NCBI GenBank assembly: GCA_950096615.1
Contig: CATNCP010000001.1
Span: forward strand, 62,001-126,000
DNA from: an uncultured Kangiella sp.
GTDB taxonomy: Bacteria; Pseudomonadota; Gammaproteobacteria; Enterobacterales; Kangiellaceae
Direction: 5' to 3'
Length of the DNA stretch: 64,000 nt
The position numbers were made by a program, and so were the translations under genes. Of this stretch, positions 62,173 to 64,000 are shown piece after piece. The notes under the pieces were generated by a model that did no database searches, was not told where the DNA came from, and was given only the letters and a program-made list of their open reading frames with translations. Every line of letters starts with the position of its first letter. Position 1 is the first letter of the stretch.

Positions 62173-62898
62173 ATGCTAGACTTCATGAGTCACGATATAT
62201 TTTTATTGGATAAATCACCAAAATTCCCTCACGCCAGCTTGGCACAAGACAGCCCTAACGGCTTATTGGCGGTAGGCGGTGACTTATCTGAAGAAAGATT
62301 AATTGAAGCTTATAAAAATGGAATTTTCCCTTGGTATTGCGAAGGCGAGCCCATTTTATGGTGGTCCCCTGATCCTCGCTGTGTATTTCTACTTGATAAC
62401 GTTCATATTTCTCGCTCGTTGAGGCGAGAGTTAAAAAAATCAGCTTACCAAGTCACCATCAACCGAGCTTTTGAAGACGTCGTCGATGGCTGTGCGGCTC
62501 CTCGTGCGAAAGAAGCTGAAACATGGATTTTGTCTGAAATGAAAACGGCCTACTTGAAACTGCACAACTTAGGGGTAGCCCACTCCATAGAGGTTTGGGA
62601 CAATCAAGAATTAGTCGGCGGGCTTTACGGAGTCAGCCTTGGCAGGTTTTTCTTTGGTGAGTCCATGTTTAGCAGAGCAAAGAGCGCGTCAAAATTCGCG
62701 CTGATTTACTTAGCGCATTACCTTAAACAAAATGGATTTATTTTGCTCGACAGCCAAGTAGGCAACCCTCATCTTTATAGTATGGGCGCTGCCGATATTA
62801 ATAGAGATGATTTTCTACAGTTGCTTGAAGAGCATGTGAACTGGGAACAGCCGAGTGATTTATGGCACACTAAAACATTAGACACCTGGTCTGAATAA
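62173..62898 (+). CDS. aat: Leucyl/phenylalanyl-tRNA--protein transferase
   Basis: FPHASLAQDSPNGLLAVGGDLSEERLIEAYKNGIFPWYCEGEPILWWSPDPRCV; start may be the internal ATG at 62185. Confidence 0.97.
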   Translation: MLDFMSHDIFLLDKSPKFPHASLAQDSPNGLLAVGGDLSEERLIEAYKNGIFPWYCEGEPILWWSPDPRCVFLLDNVHISRSLRRELKKSAYQVTINRAFEDVVDGCAAPRAKEAETWILSEMKTAYLKLHNLGVAHSIEVWDNQELVGGLYGVSLGRFFFGESMFSRAKSASKFALIYLAHYLKQNGFILLDSQVGNPHLYSMGAADINRDDFLQLLEEHVNWEQPSDLWHTKTLDTWSE

Positions 62899-62935
62899 AC
62901 TGGCAAACCATTTCTAACGGTAGTAATCTAAACCT

Positions 62936-63655
62936 ATGAGCCAGAAAGAAAAAGTCACACAACACATTCGTCTTTTCAAAGGCCCGGAACATGCTTGTGG
63001 TTACTTAGACGACAAAATTGCAGTCTCAGTTTTTGCAGATCCAAGCCTTTTGCTGAATAACGACTTGTACTCGGAATTAAGTCGCCAAGGTTTTCGCCGC
63101 AGTGGCGAACACGTTTACCGCCCTCATTGCTCTGGGTGCTCAGCTTGCTGGGCTTACCGTGTCCTCGTCGATGATTTCAAACTGAGCCGAAGCCAGCGTC
63201 GAGTGCTCAAAAACAATAACTCTTTTGAAGTATCGTTAGAGCCAGCCGACTGTTTTGAAGAAGACTATCAACTCTACGAAAAATACATCAGTACTCGGCA
63301 CAAAGACGGCGATATGTACCCCCCTACTAAGCGGCAGTATTCTGACTTTTTATTCTCTGAGTGGTGTGATACGGCCTTATTGAGAGTGCGAGACAATGGA
63401 AAGCTTGTTGCCGTTATTTGCCTTGATGTACTCGATGATGGTCTATCAGCTGTTTATTCATTCTTTGATACATCGCCTAACTATAAAAGCTTAGGGGTCT
63501 TTGTCATATTAAAAACCATTGAATACTGTCAGAAAATGCAGCTACCTCATTGTTACTTGGGTTATTATGTACAAGGCTGTCAAAAGATGGATTACAAAAT
63601 AAAGTACCGCCCCGCCGAAGTCTTCAGAAATAAGCGCTGGTTAGGCTTAGATTAA
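62936..63655 (+). CDS. bpt: Arginyltransferase-like / aspartate-glutamate leucyltransferase
   Basis: HACGYLDDKIAVSVFADPSLLLNNDLYSELSRQGFRRSGEHVYRPHCSGCSACWAYRV. Confidence 0.94.
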   Translation: MSQKEKVTQHIRLFKGPEHACGYLDDKIAVSVFADPSLLLNNDLYSELSRQGFRRSGEHVYRPHCSGCSACWAYRVLVDDFKLSRSQRRVLKNNNSFEVSLEPADCFEEDYQLYEKYISTRHKDGDMYPPTKRQYSDFLFSEWCDTALLRVRDNGKLVAVICLDVLDDGLSAVYSFFDTSPNYKSLGVFVILKTIEYCQKMQLPHCYLGYYVQGCQKMDYKIKYRPAEVFRNKRWLGLD

Positions 63656-63758
63656 TCAAAAAATGGTAAAATTTTTTGCGATTATGCGCTAAATAGGGCA
63701 TTATACGCCCAATTTTTAGACATCTTGTTAATTAAACCGTACAGGAGAGAGAGGCCGA

Positions 63759-63977
63759 ATGGCAAAAGAAGACGTAATTGAGTTAGAAGGTAAGGTTCTT
63801 GAAACCCTACCGAACACTATGTTTCGAGTAGAGCTTGAGAATGGTCATATTGTAACTGCACACATTTCAGGCAAAATGCGCAAGAACTACATTCGTATTT
63901 TAACTGGCGATAAAGTGACCGTTGAAATCAGTCCTTATGATTTATCAAAAGGAAGAATCACCTTCCGTGCACGTTAA
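63759..63977 (+). CDS. infA: Translation initiation factor IF-1
   Basis: [56 protein letters not shown]; 72 aa. Confidence 0.99.
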   Translation: MAKEDVIELEGKVLETLPNTMFRVELENGHIVTAHISGKMRKNYIRILTGDKVTVEISPYDLSKGRITFRAR

Positions 63978-64000
63978 TTAACAAGATAGCGCTAAGGGTG

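Overview
This 64 kb window is gene-dense bacterial chromosome from a gammaproteobacterium. The gene set and amino-acid/peptide-oriented content resemble Kangiella-like marine bacteria, but that is inference. I find no prophage, IS element, integrase or CRISPR array. Housekeeping blocks are rne, smc-zipA-ligA (minus strand), cysZ, hrpA, fadE, mfd-csiV and aat-bpt-infA. Accessory or metabolic blocks are: three c-di-GMP-type regulators; a lysine-6-dehydrogenase-like / EF-hand / ALDH7-like / leucine dehydrogenase cluster; a complete arginine-to-spermidine cluster (speD, speE, speA, aguA, aguB); a divergent LysR / formaldehyde-detoxification pair; a TonB receptor with an S9 peptidase; and umuDC. 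One tRNA-Arg(CCT) lies on the minus strand. The items most worth a second look are (1) the two-EF-hand protein embedded in the putative lysine catabolic cluster, (2) a 17-codon uORF that is an imperfect duplication of the mfd start and overlaps it out of frame, (3) dyads in the LysR/frmA divergent promoter, (4) a near-perfect 32-nt palindrome just after rne, (5) signalling proteins with altered motifs (a REC lacking its Asp, an HD-GYP with HDLGQ), and (6) several conserved-looking orphan proteins. No single element is clearly a new 'system'. The EF-hand/lysine cluster and the mfd leader are the best candidates.
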